Positions 62,334 through 64,000 of a DNA stretch of 64,000 nucleotides are shown one piece after another. The position numbers and the translations under genes are program-made. This DNA is from Corynebacterium halotolerans. Lineage in GTDB: Bacteria > Actinomycetota > Actinomycetes > Mycobacteriales > Mycobacteriaceae. The stretch is from assembly GCF_001056295.1 (NCBI RefSeq), contig NZ_JVMD01000015.1, positions 62,001-126,000 on the forward strand, read 5' to 3'. The stretch's first letter is position 1. Every line of letters begins with the position of its first letter. Under the pieces are notes generated by a model. It saw only the letters and a program-made list of their open reading frames with translations, had not been told where the DNA came from and searched no databases.

Positions 62334-64000
62334 ATGACCGGACCAGCGGGATGTGCCACGGACCTCCTCGCCGCCATCGCCACCATCGGCGAGGCGGTCG
62401 AGGTGGCGACCGGTGGGTGGGACCGGCTGGATCGGCAGCAGGTCGACGACGCGTACGCGGCCCTGGAGCGGGCCCGCAAGAGGATGGCCATCATCGACGC
62501 GGAGTTCATGAAGGTGCTTCGGACGCATCACCATGTGCCGGATCGGGCGGTGGCGAAAAGGTTCGCGGAGTGCGCGAACACGTCGCGCGCCGAGGGTCGC
62601 CGGCGTGCCGCGGCGCACCATCGGCTGCATCAGTGGGAGCCCCAGTACGATTCCTCCACCAATCCCGAGTACATGCCCGCGGTGCGGGAGAAGGTAGAAC
62701 AGGGAGTCATCGGCGCCGACGCCGTGGAGAAGATCGACCGGGCGATTCGCTCCATGCCATTCAAAATCCAGGCGGAACTCACCGAAAAGGCCGATCCCCA
62801 CATCGCCGAATTGGTGGAGAAGATCCGCGTCGATGACCTCGATCAGCTCGGGACGATGCTGCGCGCGCTGTTCGGGATCGATGACCCGTACACCGACGAG
62901 GATCGCAAGCGGAACCGTTCGATCCGCGTGGGCAAGCAGGGCCACGAAGGCATGAGCAAGATCTACGGCCATCTCACGCCGCATCTGGCCGCGCTGTTCA
63001 AGAGGCTCGCCGCCGATCATGGGCGCCCCGGTGGTTTGCTTGACGACGCCGCGGATGACCTGCGCACACCTTCCCAGCGCCTTCACGACGCCGTGGAATC
63101 CGCGCTGGCCGCGGGGTTCGGTCGCGGCGCCGACCCGACCGGTGGTGAAGGGTGGGGTTCGGATCCGGACGGTGGAGCACCCGAGGGTGGTGTGGACTCC
63201 GCGGGAGGTTCTCGGCCGCAAAATGACGAGGACCCCGACGTGGACCCTTGCCCGGGAGATGGCATGGCGCCCGAGGGCGGTGGCAGGCCCGAGGATGATT
63301 CCCCGTTGGGTCGCGGTGGCGCGGTCGTCGATCCGAGCTTCGGTGCGGATTCCGATACGTGCTACGGGATCTCCGACCGTGACGGCGGGCGGACGCACAA
63401 GCGGAAGCGTGGTCGTCTGGCGCCGGCGCGGGGGACGACCTCGATCGTCGCGGTAACCACGTTGGCGGAGCTGCTGGCGCTCAACGGAACTGCGTCAACT
63501 GACACGAACGTGCAGATGACGGTGGCCGATGCCGTCGAGCGTTGCGATGCTCGCAACCTGTTCCTCCAGGTTCTCGATTTCCGGGGCCGGACCCTGTACT
63601 TCGGGCGGTCGCGGAGGCTCGGATCGATGGATCAGTACCTCGCCCTCTTCGGAGAGGAGGGGATGAGCTCGGCACCGATGTCCTCGGCGCCGGCGGCGTC
63701 GTGCCACATGCACCACATCCAGGGCTGGAAGTTCGGCGGCAAGACCGATCTGCCGAACTTCACGTTCGTCGACCCCGGCACCCACGCGAACACCGACGAC
63801 TCGAGGACCGACCCCGACAAGTGGTGGTCCCGCCCGGGTAATGGCACGGAGGAACCCCGGGTCGTGTGGGATCCACCGAGATCCATGGACCCCGAGCGCA
63901 ATCCGGCCGAAAACGAGCATCCGGCGGGGTGGTGCAATCCCGGCCGGGTGATTCGCAGGGAGAATCGCAGGCGAGAGCGGCGCCCCGACCCCGAAGGCGA
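62334..64000 (+). CDS. DUF222/HNH endonuclease-motif protein, cut by window edge
   Basis: At least 555 aa from ATG 62334, no stop before the edge. The N-terminal DUF222-like helical part (about 1-260) has VDDAYAALERARKRMAIIDA and a low-complexity acidic Gly/Pro/Asp linker (about 270-340). The HNH site is CHMHHIQGWKFGGKTDLPNF. Family members are multicopy in actinobacteria and their biological role is unclear; some may be relics of mobile elements. A poor ribosome site is seen. Confidence 0.85.
   Translation, partial: MTGPAGCATDLLAAIATIGEAVEVATGGWDRLDRQQVDDAYAALERARKRMAIIDAEFMKVLRTHHHVPDRAVAKRFAECANTSRAEGRRRAAAHHRLHQWEPQYDSSTNPEYMPAVREKVEQGVIGADAVEKIDRAIRSMPFKIQAELTEKADPHIAELVEKIRVDDLDQLGTMLRALFGIDDPYTDEDRKRNRSIRVGKQGHEGMSKIYGHLTPHLAALFKRLAADHGRPGGLLDDAADDLRTPSQRLHDAVESALAAGFGRGADPTGGEGWGSDPDGGAPEGGVDSAGGSRPQNDEDPDVDPCPGDGMAPEGGGRPEDDSPLGRGGAVVDPSFGADSDTCYGISDRDGGRTHKRKRGRLAPARGTTSIVAVTTLAELLALNGTASTDTNVQMTVADAVERCDARNLFLQVLDFRGRTLYFGRSRRLGSMDQYLALFGEEGMSSAPMSSAPAASCHMHHIQGWKFGGKTDLPNFTFVDPGTHANTDDSRTDPDKWWSRPGNGTEEPRVVWDPPRSMDPERNPAENEHPAGWCNPGRVIRRENRRRERRPDPEG

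Noticed and set aside
1..64000. CRISPR array
   Set aside because: The only tandem repeats are the 30-32-bp GC-rich intergenic arrays and the in-frame linker repeats. None has unique spacers between conserved repeats.

Overview
The window is high-GC actinobacterial DNA, best explained as a Corynebacterium chromosome with an integrated tailed-phage prophage. The host half (about 26.7-64 kb) carries cobF, glpK, prpR/prpDBC, pyc, accBC, a rhodanese gene, maf, accE, two dtsR/accD genes, birA, purK, purE and a four-gene trehalose-type ABC importer, in an order that matches the corresponding region of Corynebacterium glutamicum as I remember it. Several genes look leaderless, with a -10 hexamer 6-8 nt before the start codon, which is common in this genus.

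Prophage, 1 to about 26.69 kb. Almost every gene reads leftward with stop/start overlaps (ATGA or GTGA), so translation is probably coupled. From right to left: a rightward lysogeny cassette (repressor, ImmA-like metalloprotease, tyrosine integrase) ending at a tRNA-Arg(CCT) gene whose 3' end faces the phage and is the likely attachment site; a divergent cro-like gene and an excisionase-like HTH; a recombination and replication block (YqaJ-type exonuclease, RecT, WhiB-like regulator, replication protein containing iteron-like repeats, RusA resolvase); small regulators; a long run of small early genes including SSB and a methyltransferase; then the packaging and head block (terminase large subunit, DUF1360 membrane protein, portal, MuF/protease fusion, NrdH-like redoxin, major capsid) running off the left edge. 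Tail and lysis genes are not in the window.

The main discovery is in the head block. Two packaging genes carry inteins. The terminase intein interrupts the Walker A motif, has the W-C-T signature of class 3 inteins, and contains a sense-strand LAGLIDADG endonuclease. The MuF/protease intein (4318-5352) contains no endonuclease in its own frame. Instead its opposite strand encodes, codon for codon in register, a 325-aa protein with two helix-turn-helix motifs and a Vsr-like nuclease domain (4378-5355). It looks like a homing endonuclease gene nested antisense inside an intein, so one DNA segment is read both ways.

Host half. cobF (corrin synthesis) and glpK flank the prophage side. prpR is divergent from prpD-prpB-prpC (methylcitrate cycle, propionate use), followed by pyc, which supplies the oxaloacetate that PrpC consumes. 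accBC, dtsR1/accD, dtsR2/accD and accE encode acyl-CoA carboxylase subunits, and birA attaches their biotin. purK and purE make CAIR in purine synthesis. The tus-like genes (ATPase, binding lipoprotein, two permeases) form an uptake system, followed by a NarL-type two-component pair and a truncated DUF222/HNH endonuclease gene at the right edge.
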